A stretch of DNA of 64,000 nt from CAG-411 sp045124315 (GCA_045124315.1 JBGVLO010000155.1:12244-76243); one strand, 5' to 3'. Positions 1 to 10,047 are shown, counted from the first letter of the stretch. Program-made: numbers and translations. The notes: generated by a model from the sequence alone, not told the origin.

Positions 1-119
1 TCTACACTTTACTTTCTTTTTCTCTTTTTTTGTGAATTATTCAAACTTTTCTTTTTATTTTCTTCAAAATTTTATTAAATTTTATGTATTTATTGTGGAC
101 CTGAACAATCACAGTACAA

Positions 120-1043
120 TTACAAATTTAATTGTTTTTCTAATTTTGCACACTCCTTTTCATAGGCTAACAGTTCCTGCCCTGCTTTTTCCTGTTTTTT
201 TATGACAGAATTTTCATAGAAATATGGAAGAAGCAACCGAATCAGGATAAATTCATCTCCCAATGCCAATTCTCCACATGCAATAAGCCAGAAACAAAAG
301 GCAGGCAAACATCCAATGGCCGGGACCATCCATAACAAGATTCCCCAGAACATTGCTACCTTTCCAAGGTTAAATATGGTTGCAAAAAGCAAGATCACCT
401 CCAGAATTACCGTACCAATCAATACTTTCCCTGAAAGATCTTTTCTTTTTCTTAATTTTACCTCTTCCTTATTTAACTCTTCTAATTCCTGTATTTTCGA
501 TGCCCGCTCTCTTTTCAGTCTCTCCAGACGAAGCTGTATCAACTGTATTGGCATCTGCCCTTTGTCCTCTGGTTCCGGGCAATCCTCTTCCACAAATAGA
601 TGATGTTCCATTTCAAAATTTTCCAATGCATAAGTACAACGGCTCACCTCTGCTGCATATGCTGCCAGTTCTTCTTCCCGTTCTTTCACCCCGTTTCGTA
701 TTGGTTTGTATCGAAATCCAAATCGGATCTTCCATAAATTATAGGTTCCGCATATACTGAAAAAACTGAAAAGAACCACCACTACCCCGCCTAAACAACT
801 GGTGATCATTTGGTTTTTTATCAGAAAAAAAAGCCGCTGTGGCTCACATACCCCAACCAGTGCCGCAGCAATATAAAAACCAAGGATCAGCATCACTTGA
901 TATTCAAAATCTTTCATTTGGTCCTTTGCTTTCTTCAGCGCAAACAACCGATTCTCATATTCAAATTCTGCCTTTCTGACTCTTTCTTTTTTTTCATACC
1001 ACTCTTCTTTTGTGGTCGAATCGATCTGCCCCATCTTCTCCAC
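120..1043 (-). CDS. Four-helix membrane protein with coiled coils, function unknown
   Basis: I do not recognise this 307-residue protein. It starts with a charged, coiled-coil-like stretch (about residues 12-48), then two hydrophobic segments (about 48-68 and 82-104), a long charged coiled-coil-like region (about 120-205) and a second pair of membrane segments (about 207-226 and 231-262), ending in another charged helix. This predicts two membrane hairpins with mostly cytoplasmic helical domains. There is no signal peptide and no enzyme motif. The first codon is GTG (behind AAAGGA); an in-frame ATG three codons later (first base 1034), preceded by GGAG, is almost as likely. The gene stands alone, divergent from fabH, and nothing nearby suggests a role. 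Confidence 0.6.
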   Translation of the reverse strand: MEKMGQIDSTTKEEWYEKKERVRKAEFEYENRLFALKKAKDQMKDFEYQVMLILGFYIAAALVGVCEPQRLFFLIKNQMITSCLGGVVVVLFSFFSICGTYNLWKIRFGFRYKPIRNGVKEREEELAAYAAEVSRCTYALENFEMEHHLFVEEDCPEPEDKGQMPIQLIQLRLERLKRERASKIQELEELNKEEVKLRKRKDLSGKVLIGTVILEVILLFATIFNLGKVAMFWGILLWMVPAIGCLPAFCFWLIACGELALGDEFILIRLLLPYFYENSVIKKQEKAGQELLAYEKECAKLEKQLNL

Positions 1044-1184
1044 CAGTCCTTTCTTTTTCTCTTTTCACACAAACCCATTATACCATATTTCCTGTTTCTT
1101 TTTATTTTTTTTGCAAGTATTTCCTATTTTTTGTGTATAAATTAAAGGGTCTGTACATATGCAAACCCATATTAATGAAATACT

Positions 1185-1386
1185 GTAACTATTCAGAGGG
1201 AGCAATTCGGAGTCACTGTCCACAGGTAGGTATTTTCGGTATCGAGAATACCGTATAAAAATCTACCGTGTGCAGATTTGGGCAACTTTTCATACGCAGC
1301 ATTGCTCAAATCAGTTACCGTTCCCATTCCTGTGAACGGTAACAATTCGCAAAATGCCAGATATACATAATGGCTGAACGGTTACA
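1185..1386. repeat. Intergenic repeat: family-1 copy joined to a family-2 end
   Basis: This stretch fills most of the gap before fabH. From 1185 to 1343 it matches, with mismatches, the elements at 17138-17268, 37127-37210 and 59674-59803, including the core palindrome GGTATTTTCGG...GAATACC and the CAGATTTGGGCAA block. It ends in GAACGGTAAC. From there to 1386 it matches, inverted, the right end of the second family (14810-14921, 24524-24636): AATTCGCAAAATGCCAGATA then ACATAATGGCTGAACGG. It looks like two small mobile-type elements abutting. Confidence 0.7.
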
Positions 1387-1413
1387 AATAATATAGAAAT
1401 GGTGGTAAAATAT

Positions 1414-2391
1414 ATGACATCTGCAATATTAGGAACAGGCAGTGCACTGCCTAAAAAAGTAGTATCCAATAATGATTTGGCACAAATTGTTGAGACTAGC
1501 GACGAATGGATTCAGGATCGAACCGGTATCTGCACCAGACATATTGCTGTAGACGAAACTACAGAGACGTTATCCATCGAAGCAGGACAAAAAGCTTTGG
1601 AAAATGCCGGAATTCTTCCGGAACAAATTGACTTATTATTAGTAGCAACTCTCACTCCTGACGGTTCCATGCCAAATACCGCCTGTAAAGTTCAGGCAGC
1701 CTTAGGAGCAAAAAATGCCATGTGCTATGAGATTAACGCAGCCTGTTCCGGCTTTATGCACGGGTTACAGACCGCCCATGCTTTTATTGCATCCGGTCTC
1801 ATCAAATATGCACTGGTTATCGGTGCGGAAACTTTATCCAAAATTATGGACTGGACAGACCGTTCTACCTGTGTATTGTTCGGAGACGGTGCAGGTGCGG
1901 CTGTGATGGGCGCTTCCCAAAAAGGAATTATCTGCATAGAAGGTGGTGCCGATGGTGCCAAAGGAGAGGTACTGACTTGTGGAAATGCACCTTTGGTCAA
2001 TCCATATACCAGTCAGGAACCAACCAGCCCTTATGTATATATGGATGGACAGGAAGTGTTCAAATTTGCAGTTCGTAAAATTCCTGCTATTGTAAATAAC
2101 TTACTGGAAAAATCCGGACATACAAAGGATGATCTGGATCTGATCTTGTTACATCAGGCAAACAAACGTATCCTGCAATCGGCTGCCAAAAGACTGGATG
2201 CAGATGAGTCCATGTTCCCTATGAACCTGGATCGTTACGGCAATACCTCTGCTGCCAGCGTTGCCATTCTTTTAGATGAAGTGAACCGTTCCGGAAAGCT
2301 AAAGAACGGCGATCTCATTGCCATGGCAGGCTTCGGTGGGGGACTTACCTGGGCAGGACTCCTGTTAGAATGGAATACCGAAAAAAAATAA
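1414..2391 (+). CDS. fabH: Beta-ketoacyl-ACP synthase III (FabH)
   Basis: Condenses acetyl-CoA (or another acyl-CoA primer) with malonyl-ACP to start type II fatty acid synthesis in the cytoplasm. The thiolase-fold triad is visible: the nucleophilic Cys in INAACSGF (residue 111), the His in LLHQANKRI and the Asn in YGNTSAAS. The N-terminal signature SDEWIQDRTGI is also present. I place the start at ATG 1414 because GGTGG lies about 8 nt upstream and the family begins at this point; an in-frame ATG at 1399 would add five residues but has no ribosome site. Length (325 residues) is normal. It is a lone fabH with no other fab genes nearby, so it may be an extra copy with its own primer preference; that part is inference. 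Confidence 0.93.
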   Translation: MTSAILGTGSALPKKVVSNNDLAQIVETSDEWIQDRTGICTRHIAVDETTETLSIEAGQKALENAGILPEQIDLLLVATLTPDGSMPNTACKVQAALGAKNAMCYEINAACSGFMHGLQTAHAFIASGLIKYALVIGAETLSKIMDWTDRSTCVLFGDGAGAAVMGASQKGIICIEGGADGAKGEVLTCGNAPLVNPYTSQEPTSPYVYMDGQEVFKFAVRKIPAIVNNLLEKSGHTKDDLDLILLHQANKRILQSAAKRLDADESMFPMNLDRYGNTSAASVAILLDEVNRSGKLKNGDLIAMAGFGGGLTWAGLLLEWNTEKK

Positions 2392-2398
2392 AATTCTC

Positions 2399-2429
2399 GT
2401 AACAGGACAGCCCCTGGCTGAACTGTTAC
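2399..2429. repeat. Short hairpin with GTAACAG/CTGTTAC ends
   Basis: Just after the fabH stop, GTAACAG and CTGTTAC flank a second inner stem (AGCC/GGCT). The GTTAC ends resemble those of the family-1 and family-2 elements elsewhere in the window, so this may be a minimal relic of the same class. Confidence 0.45.
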
Positions 2430-2477
2430 AAATTCTCATAAAACAATCATGCCTGCTTTACAGGAAACACGATACAT

Positions 2478-2538
2478 AAAAAGAGCATGGACTGTGGAAT
2501 GTCTCCAAAAGACTGTTCCACCAGCCAATGCTCTTTTT
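2478..2538. terminator. Bidirectional terminator between convergent genes
   Basis: Arms AAAAAGAGCAT (2478-2488) and ATGCTCTTTTT (2528-2538) pair perfectly. A further GTGGAA/TTCCAC stem lies inside after a small internal loop. T-runs follow on both strands, fitting termination of fabH and of the convergent 2370-residue gene. Confidence 0.8.
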
Positions 2539-2575
2539 CTTACGTTATTCTATTCTTTTGTCATTCTTTTTCTTC

Positions 2576-5500
2576 TTACTCTGTTTCCGATGTTGCGGGG
2601 AAGTCCGCTTCCGAACCTTTGGCATACCAGATACCATAGGTTCTCTGGGCTCCATTTTTCGCTTCTACTGTGACAATCCCATATAGTTCAAGTTCCAAAA
2701 ATGTACTATAAACATAAGCTCTGGTGGTCATTTCCGAAGAAAATGGCCATTCTTCCCCACCTTTTTCCATTCGTTCTACAACTTTAGCCCCATCTGGCAA
2801 TTGTAATGTGAACCCATTTCCCAATGTATCATTTTTACCTACAACAAAGTAATCTTCCGTGAAGATTTTTCCCTCGTCGGTGTCATCAAAGCATAAGTAT
2901 CTGGACCCTTGGTTCTGCTGATACAAAACCACATTGTCTGCATCTTCTATTCCCTTTATTTGTGCTCCACTTTTTTCCTGAGCATAATAAATAAGGTATA
3001 CTCGCATTCCTCCTTTTCCCTGTACTTCCACTCTCTTTGTGGCCTTACATGTTACTGACAAGTATTCAGCATCCTCGTCGATACGATAGTTTATACTTTT
3101 CTCCATACCATATTTATAGTTTATGCCATTTTCTGTTCCTACTGCCTGTGAGGTCACGACTTTTGCTCCTTTTGCCAGTTCCAATGCATAGGTATCTCCC
3201 AATGTCTTATTGTCACCTACGATGTAAATCGGGTAGACTTCCTCTCGCTCTGTCTCCTGGTTTCCGGTCTTCTCGTCTCTCCCCACAATTTTATACACTG
3301 TGGTCTTATAACTTGATATTTCCGTATGATACAAAGTATTGTTTTCATCTTTTATGCCATCTACTTTGGCATCTTCTTTGTACTGTCTGTAGCAAATCAC
3401 ATAAATCACGCTTGCTCCATTTTGGGCCTTTACCACAATTCTCTGTTGTGCCGTAACAGCTTCACTGCCACAATAGTTACCGTTCTCATCATAAAGGCTA
3501 ACATTTTTACTCACAGAATTATATGGCCAGTTTTCATCCTCCACAGAAATGGATTCTGTAATTTCTGTACCTTCTCCAAACTTGAATTTGTACAAGTCTT
3601 TCTGATAGGTTTCCTTTGCACCCTGAAGCACAAGATACCGTACCTTTTCAGATTGGATTCCCGCATTATTTCCATCATTTTTAATTGATACTAAAGAAGT
3701 ATCAGAATCAGCATTCATCTTTACAAAAGAACCATCCGTTGCTATAACATCCTGTACTAAAGTATCTGAATAATCCTGTCCATAAGAAATGAGATATACG
3801 CGCACACCACCATTTGCACCCTGTACTTCCACTCTCTTTGTGGCTTTACACACTACTGACAGCGACTCAGAATCCTCGCCGATACAATAACTCCGACTTA
3901 TCTCCATATCTGATGTATAGTTTATGCCGTTTTCTGTTCCTACATCCTGTGTTGTAATAATCTTTGCACCCTTTGACAGTTCCAATTTATAGGTATCTCC
4001 CAGTGTTTTATTGTCACCTACTATATAAATTTGGTGTACCAATTCATCCTCTGTTACCTCTTCTCCTGTCTCCTCGTCTAGTCCTACAATTTTCTTTAAT
4101 CTAGACATGTGACTATAACTTATTATTTCAGGACTATACAAGGTATTGCCTTCATCCTTGAAGCCGAGCACCCGCGCATCTTCTTTGTACTGCCGGTAGA
4201 AAATCACATAGGTTTCTCTCGCCCCATTTGGTGCCTCTACCACGATTCTCTGTTGTGCTGTAACAGAATCACTGCCACAGTAATTCTCTTCTTCGTCATA
4301 AAGAGAAACACTATGACTCAAAGAATTAGTATATGGCCAGCTTTCCTCCTCCACAGAGACGGATTCTATAATTTCCGCACCTTCTCCAAACTTAAATTTG
4401 TACAAGTCTTTCTGATAGGTTTCCTTTGCCCCCTGAAGCACAAGATAGCGTACCTCTTCATATTGGGTTCCCGCATTATTTCCATCATTTTTAATTGCTA
4501 CTAAAGAAGTATCAGAATCAGCATTCATCTTTACAAAAGAACCATCGGTTGCTGTAACATCCTTTACTATAGCACCCGAATAATCCTGTCCGTAATAAAT
4601 CATATAATGCTTCTCTGCCTCTCCATCCTCGGATACCACCGTAAACCGTTTTACCGGATAACATTTTATGTCTCCATAATATCCACTTGCGCTTGTATAA
4701 CTGATTCCCCTTGCGGTCTTCTCGTATTTCCAGTTGTCATCGTCTACTGAGATTTCATTTGCAATCTTTGCACCTTTTGTCAATTTTATGTTATAGGAAT
4801 CTCCCAATGCAGGTTTGTCACCAACCAGATAAATCGGATAAAAGTCTAATCTATTCTGGCGATTTCCTTCCTCATAAACATAATCGGTACTTGTTGAAAC
4901 CACATTATGACAAATGGCATTGTCACTTACCTCTACTTTCGACACCGAAGCCCTGGTAGTATCCTGATTGTAGTAAACCAAATACTTCAATTCTCTGCCT
5001 TTTTTGTCGGTAACCTGAACTTCTGCAAAACAGTTTTGGGAACGATCTGCCCACACCTTAGCATCCTCTGATTCTGGATCTACATCTTTGGCGTATATAA
5101 CCTTAACTGTATTCTTGCTGGAATAGGTAATAATCTCCAAGTCAGCCGGTGCTTCTTTTGTATATCCTGTGATACGAATGGTTTCGTAATCATTCCCATA
5201 CGATGGGTAATAGCTATTTGCTGTGCTGATACTGATGGAAGCGAATGCACGTGAAGCACTCTTTACCTTCTTAATATACAGCCCTGTCCTGTCTTGTTTG
5301 TAGCTTACCGTATAGGTCTGTGTTGCTCCAGTTTCTGTCTCGGTCACGACTATACTTGGACTACCTGCGTCCTCTTCTCCCGTTTCTTTATAGACAGCAG
5401 TATATCCCTCTACACAGGAAACAGATACCTCTTCCGGCTTACCAATGGTTTGATTCTCACCATACACATACATAGTCGTTCCGGACAGATAGCATTTATA

Positions 5501-8500
5501 AAGGGTATTATTTGCAACTGCTACCTTGGCAATCTTGGTAGATATTGCACTCTTGCTATAGTCTATATAGTAAATCCGCTGTGCTCCGGTTTCTGCCGTC
5601 ACTGTTATCTTGGCATCCGAAGAGATCTCCCAGCTTTCAGAAGCGGTTGCATACTCAATCTCTGCCTGGGCACCGTCCAAAAGGGCAACCTGCAATGTAT
5701 TTCCAATCGTGGAACGCACGCCACTAATCTTAATTACATAGGACATGTTTCCATTTATGGACTGGGTTGTCTCACTATAGCCTGTAAACAAATTGTTTGG
5801 ATCATACACCCCAAGGATCTGCGCTTCTGAGTCGTCCTGAGAATAGTAAATATGATAGTTTCGATATGCCCCATTGTCTCTTGTCACATGAATGATGGCT
5901 ACTTCATTATTGGTAAAGCTTATGTCATGTTTTGTCATATAGGAGCTTTGGTCCGAATAATCCTCATCCGGATAGTAGACGGTATAACTTGCGCCATCTT
6001 CTACCTCAGCAGTTATGGTCTTGCCGATCTTCTTTTCGGATCCATAGAGATACCAGTCAAAGTTTTTAGATACACTATCCCAGTAACCGCTATAAGGACT
6101 AGATTGCTTATAAATTTCACAATCCTCTACCGATACACTTTTCAATTCCACACCGATTGGGTAATAATACACCTTGTAGTCTGCTGTTAATTCTTGGTCC
6201 GGTGCCTCTAAATGCAGAATTGCAACCAAATTACGATTTTTGTAATCATAGTAGTACTCGTCGTCTTCTTTCAAATCCGACAGATAGGTAATCTCTCTAA
6301 TTCTTGCACCTTCCATCAATACATATTCCAGATCACGAGGTAATTCAGAAGCATAGCCACCTATCTTTATGTACTTATAAGAATTACTGATCTCAGTCTT
6401 CCAACCTGCCTCCTTGTCAACCTTTACACTTTTCACCCATTCTACAGTCTTGATAACCTCAGGTTTTCTAATCTTAGAGTAATCTACATAATACAGAGTA
6501 GAGAGACCAAGCTTTTTACTGGTAATCTTAATCTGATAGGTCTTATAATACCAACTATCACTATCATCATCTTCACTGGCTTCGTTATTTTTCCATCTTT
6601 TCCATGTAATTGTAGAATCCGGATCCCCAGTCACAATGTTAAGATCCTCTAATTTATTAGATTCTCCGTAGAAATCAAACGAATGATCCGAACAATAGCT
6701 GGTATAGCTTCTCTCCCCTCCATTCCAGGTAATACCCTTTAGAATAAAGGTTTCTTCAATCTCTTTTAGTATCTTCTCTACTTTTTCAAGATCCTGCTCT
6801 AACTTTTCCTTATCTGTCTCTTTCAGATAGGTATTTTCCACCTGGGTCAAGGTAGCCTGATATCTGGCAAAGGCCTCTGCATCTTCTATTTCAAACTGTG
6901 TCAGCTTATTGAACACTGTTCCGATCTTTGCCTTTACACATTCATTTGGTTCTTCGTTAGAGGCTTCGTCCACAACAGTAAACTTACCGGTCTCTCCGTT
7001 GTAATCGCCTACATACCATACACCACCTTTTTTTGCGGTCATCTTAATGGTGTCCTTTAAGGTAGTTCCGGAATATACTTTGATCACCGGTTTCGAAGCA
7101 GTAAGTTTCGTTCCCGCGCCGGCATTGGAAAAGTCTTTTACAAATAATTTATACTTTCCTTTGGTCAGTTTGCTTACCGTAATGGTTTCCGGACCTTCGT
7201 ATTCTTTATCATCCACATCTAAATCTGCAAATTTTGCATCACTGTAATCCGATAAAAGCGTTCCGTTTTTACGCATGGCATACGAATAATCACTGGCATC
7301 AAAATGAATGGAATACTCAGAACCATTAAAGGTATCCGGTCCATATAAATATAAATCCAGATCGGCACTGGCTTCTTCTTCCTGGGTGCCCCAGGTCAAC
7401 ACAAAACGAACAGCTTCTGAATCTAATTTCTTTGACATATACATGGTCTTTGTAGAAGTTCCACCAGACAACACGGAAATGTTCTCGTAGCTCTTCATAA
7501 AGTTCTCAGTATCATCCACTAACTGAACCGTGTACTGACCCGGTGTAACCTGACTAAAGGTAAATTTACCTTCTGGACCGGTTGTATCGTCTGCCACTTT
7601 ATTGGAAGTGATATTGTTCATACCCTTTCGAAGAATGACACGGATCCCTGCAATGGGCTGGTTATCCTGTACATTCACAACGGTTCCCTGAATTGTTCCC
7701 GGCTCTCCATCAGTATCTAACAATAAAATGTCATCCATCTCATAAACCTTGTCTATATACAGACTTCCCACATATACATTCTGGGTTACCAACTGGTATC
7801 CATCCGCCTCCACGATCAATACATAATTGCCCAGCATGACATCAGAAAAGCTGTACGTTCCATCTTCCTCTGATTTTACCGTTTTTGTGTCTTCCTTCGA
7901 CAGATACACAGATGTATTGTCATTATTCATTTCAATGGTATATGGAACCAGATAAAGTTTTGCAGAAACTCCCACCGTTCCATCTTCTGTTTCTTCGTCT
8001 AACTTTATTACTTTTCCTTTTACTTCTGTAACCGGCAATTCGCCCAGACTTCCATCATTTTCCGCAATGACGGTTTTCTTCTCACCTGTCTTTGTTATGG
8101 AAATGGAAATGGTACCAATACCGTTTACCTTTGGAATATCCTTCTCATCTTTTACTACAACTGCAGTCTCTTCCCCGTTTGGTCCTACAGTTAAGGCAAA
8201 TGTAGAGGTGGACTCAATATCCAATGGCACGAAAGCACTGACTTTTGTATTACTGCCATAAATATGTACCGGAACACGGTATGCAATGGAATCACCCTTT
8301 ACCATAACCTTTGCAGATTCGGCTATCAAAAGATCTGCAATCTTTCCATTGTTCTCAACAGTAACAGAATCGGCATTTCCCAAAACAGCAAGAGATGGCT
8401 TTTTGTCCCCACTTGTAATAATGTGCCCCTTTTCACCATTTACATAGATGGTATTTCCTGATTTTTCCTTCCAGGTATCTTGTGCAATGGCCTCGATTAA

Positions 8501-9688
8501 CACATCCTTGAAAGTGGCATTATTGGTAACGGTTGCCTTTGGTGCATTGACGATCAAAGTCACATCGGAATACTCTCCTTCCGGAATCACAATTTTTTCT
8601 TCCTGTGTCTCCAATCGGACAATAGCTGCACTACCGGATACAGAGGCAAGTGTGCTCAGTAATTCTTCTGTTCCGAATACCGTCTTTTCTGCCAGCTCTC
8701 CTGCTACTACGGTTACCGCAATGGATACTGTCACACGACTGTCTGCTTTGGCAGTTCCGGTAAGCACCGTAGTACCCGGCTGGAATGCATGGATCTTATT
8801 GTCTCCAAGAGAAGTTGCTACATTGCTGTCACTGCTTGTCCAGAAGATCTCTTTTGTCTCTACCTCCTCCGGCTCCCAGATCAAGTCCGGTGTATATTCT
8901 TCTCCGGCGGACAACTCAACCTCAGCCTGCTCCACGCGAAGAGAAAATGCAGGGGTTGGCTCTGGAGTTGGGGTATTCTCCTCCATTTCATCATTGATAA
9001 TTGGTCCTGTAGTTACAAGTGACGCCTCTGTCTGTACCGGTATAACCCCATCTGTTCCTACAGGTGCAACCACATCTGTTGCTATCGGTGCAGCCCCATC
9101 TGTGGCTACAGGCCCATTGGTAGTTACCCCATTACCGGATACGGTGGCTACCGGTGCAGGCACAACAGTTGCCGGCTTTGTCACAGTAATATTAATGGAC
9201 TTCTTCACTTTCATACAGTCTGCTGCATAAATGGTAACCTGTGTACTACCTTCGCTCACACCGGTCACAAGTCCCGTTGCCTTATCGACCGTTGCAATCT
9301 TTGCATCCTTTACCTTATATTGCAACGTCTTAATAGTTGCCTTCTCCGGTGTCACTGTAGCAGTAATATTTTGTGTACCGCCTACGGTCACTGTTACATC
9401 AGAGGCTTCCACTTTCTTTACTGCTGTACCAATGGTAATCTTACAGGTAGCCTTTTTCTTTCCTGCCTTTGCAGTGATAGTTGCGGTACCTTTTTTGGCT
9501 TTGGCCTTTACCACGCCTTTTGCGTTTACTGTAGCAATTTTCTTATTGCTGGATTTCCAGGTTACTTTGTTCCCTTTTTTGGCTTTTGTGGGAGAAATCG
9601 TAGCCTTTAATGTTACCTTTCCTCCCTTTGCCAAAACATATTGGGCCTTGTTTAATTTTTTATGAAGCTTATTTATCCTTGGACCCAT
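2576..9688 (-). CDS. Giant repeat protein: BIG2 Ig-like domains plus about 11 beta-sandwich repeats, export signal missing
   Basis: A 2370-residue surface-type protein of unknown ligand. It opens directly inside a BIG2-like domain (about residues 20-90, WKSSNKKIATVNAKG), followed by a second one (90-170), a Pro/Thr/Val linker (170-250) and a third BIG2 (255-330). Then come a beta-solenoid-like stretch, two Cna-B/carboxypeptidase-regulatory-like modules near 555-740, and a domain around 750-900. From about residue 1060 on there are roughly 11 modules, each ending in a motif like YxIYYxQD, which resembles cadherin-like beta-sandwich repeats. There is no signal peptide, no LPXTG anchor and no clear ribosome site before the ATG. 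An in-frame TAA (9707-9709) lies six codons upstream. Intact relatives normally carry a signal peptide just before the first BIG2 domain, so I read this as a gene that has lost its 5' end. Adhesion or polysaccharide binding is family-level inference only. Confidence 0.75.
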   Translation of the reverse strand: MGPRINKLHKKLNKAQYVLAKGGKVTLKATISPTKAKKGNKVTWKSSNKKIATVNAKGVVKAKAKKGTATITAKAGKKKATCKITIGTAVKKVEASDVTVTVGGTQNITATVTPEKATIKTLQYKVKDAKIATVDKATGLVTGVSEGSTQVTIYAADCMKVKKSINITVTKPATVVPAPVATVSGNGVTTNGPVATDGAAPIATDVVAPVGTDGVIPVQTEASLVTTGPIINDEMEENTPTPEPTPAFSLRVEQAEVELSAGEEYTPDLIWEPEEVETKEIFWTSSDSNVATSLGDNKIHAFQPGTTVLTGTAKADSRVTVSIAVTVVAGELAEKTVFGTEELLSTLASVSGSAAIVRLETQEEKIVIPEGEYSDVTLIVNAPKATVTNNATFKDVLIEAIAQDTWKEKSGNTIYVNGEKGHIITSGDKKPSLAVLGNADSVTVENNGKIADLLIAESAKVMVKGDSIAYRVPVHIYGSNTKVSAFVPLDIESTSTFALTVGPNGEETAVVVKDEKDIPKVNGIGTISISITKTGEKKTVIAENDGSLGELPVTEVKGKVIKLDEETEDGTVGVSAKLYLVPYTIEMNNDNTSVYLSKEDTKTVKSEEDGTYSFSDVMLGNYVLIVEADGYQLVTQNVYVGSLYIDKVYEMDDILLLDTDGEPGTIQGTVVNVQDNQPIAGIRVILRKGMNNITSNKVADDTTGPEGKFTFSQVTPGQYTVQLVDDTENFMKSYENISVLSGGTSTKTMYMSKKLDSEAVRFVLTWGTQEEEASADLDLYLYGPDTFNGSEYSIHFDASDYSYAMRKNGTLLSDYSDAKFADLDVDDKEYEGPETITVSKLTKGKYKLFVKDFSNAGAGTKLTASKPVIKVYSGTTLKDTIKMTAKKGGVWYVGDYNGETGKFTVVDEASNEEPNECVKAKIGTVFNKLTQFEIEDAEAFARYQATLTQVENTYLKETDKEKLEQDLEKVEKILKEIEETFILKGITWNGGERSYTSYCSDHSFDFYGESNKLEDLNIVTGDPDSTITWKRWKNNEASEDDDSDSWYYKTYQIKITSKKLGLSTLYYVDYSKIRKPEVIKTVEWVKSVKVDKEAGWKTEISNSYKYIKIGGYASELPRDLEYVLMEGARIREITYLSDLKEDDEYYYDYKNRNLVAILHLEAPDQELTADYKVYYYPIGVELKSVSVEDCEIYKQSSPYSGYWDSVSKNFDWYLYGSEKKIGKTITAEVEDGASYTVYYPDEDYSDQSSYMTKHDISFTNNEVAIIHVTRDNGAYRNYHIYYSQDDSEAQILGVYDPNNLFTGYSETTQSINGNMSYVIKISGVRSTIGNTLQVALLDGAQAEIEYATASESWEISSDAKITVTAETGAQRIYYIDYSKSAISTKIAKVAVANNTLYKCYLSGTTMYVYGENQTIGKPEEVSVSCVEGYTAVYKETGEEDAGSPSIVVTETETGATQTYTVSYKQDRTGLYIKKVKSASRAFASISISTANSYYPSYGNDYETIRITGYTKEAPADLEIITYSSKNTVKVIYAKDVDPESEDAKVWADRSQNCFAEVQVTDKKGRELKYLVYYNQDTTRASVSKVEVSDNAICHNVVSTSTDYVYEEGNRQNRLDFYPIYLVGDKPALGDSYNIKLTKGAKIANEISVDDDNWKYEKTARGISYTSASGYYGDIKCYPVKRFTVVSEDGEAEKHYMIYYGQDYSGAIVKDVTATDGSFVKMNADSDTSLVAIKNDGNNAGTQYEEVRYLVLQGAKETYQKDLYKFKFGEGAEIIESVSVEEESWPYTNSLSHSVSLYDEEENYCGSDSVTAQQRIVVEAPNGARETYVIFYRQYKEDARVLGFKDEGNTLYSPEIISYSHMSRLKKIVGLDEETGEEVTEDELVHQIYIVGDNKTLGDTYKLELSKGAKIITTQDVGTENGINYTSDMEISRSYCIGEDSESLSVVCKATKRVEVQGANGGVRVYLISYGQDYSDTLVQDVIATDGSFVKMNADSDTSLVSIKNDGNNAGIQSEKVRYLVLQGAKETYQKDLYKFKFGEGTEITESISVEDENWPYNSVSKNVSLYDENGNYCGSEAVTAQQRIVVKAQNGASVIYVICYRQYKEDAKVDGIKDENNTLYHTEISSYKTTVYKIVGRDEKTGNQETEREEVYPIYIVGDNKTLGDTYALELAKGAKVVTSQAVGTENGINYKYGMEKSINYRIDEDAEYLSVTCKATKRVEVQGKGGMRVYLIYYAQEKSGAQIKGIEDADNVVLYQQNQGSRYLCFDDTDEGKIFTEDYFVVGKNDTLGNGFTLQLPDGAKVVERMEKGGEEWPFSSEMTTRAYVYSTFLELELYGIVTVEAKNGAQRTYGIWYAKGSEADFPATSETE
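2975..4594 (-). repeat. 810-bp tandem duplication inside the giant repeat gene
   Basis: Two consecutive blocks of 810 bp (270 residues) are closely similar. For example CCGCATTATTTCCATCATTT occurs at 3661 and again at 4471, and the protein text DGSFVKMNADSDTSL and YQKDLYKFKFGEG appears in both. Each block covers two beta-sandwich modules. Divergence between the blocks is moderate, so the duplication is fairly recent but not immediate. Confidence 0.85.
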
Positions 9689-9945
9689 GGTAAAATTGAC
9701 GGACCATTATACAATCCTATCAAACTGGCCACCAAGGAGAATATTAATTAACTTGTACTTTACAAACTCTATTGATTGAATAAAAGGGCTTTCATTCATT
9801 GATGTTTGCCCCAGCTGGATAACAAAAGATTTTCTCTCAGTTTTTTCTTTTTTCAAGCCCATACTTTCTGTGCATAATAATAGTACAGTACCTGCAGGCA
9901 AATTAAAGGTAGACTTGGGCTATTTATCATCGAACAAGATTCTGA
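9689..9945. other. Gap between the giant gene and the ATPase: no recognised gene
   Basis: The only open stretch is a 64-codon minus-strand frame (9707-9901) that ends with TAA exactly in frame with the giant repeat gene downstream. It has no signal peptide and I do not recognise it (contains ERKSFVIQLGQTSMNES). It may be a relic joined to the giant gene by the event that removed that gene's true 5' end. Confidence 0.4.
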
Positions 9946-10023
9946 TTGACTTGTTTTGGGTTTTATAGGATAATATACTAAACTATAATAAACTTATTTA
10001 CAAATAAGTTTATTATAGTTTAG
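9946..10023 (+). promoter_or_regulatory. Promoter and 46-bp perfect palindrome before the DUF234 ATPase
   Basis: TTGACT (9946-9951), a 17-nt spacer and GATAAT (9969-9974) make a good sigma-A promoter. Starting about where transcription should begin, a 22-bp left arm (9978-9999) and its exact inverse (10002-10023) are separated by only AC. The arms begin CTAAACTATAATAAAC. The ribosome site GAAAGGATG and the ATG at 10048 follow. As DNA this is an ideal dimer operator over the start site; as RNA it would be a hairpin in the leader. Confidence 0.8.
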
Positions 10024-10047
10024 CAATTTCGAAAGGATGATAATACA

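Noticed and set aside
8448..9230. Long plus-strand open frame opposite the giant repeat gene
   Set aside because: It is the complement of Val/Thr/Pro-rich linker codons; no ribosome site and no family resemblance.
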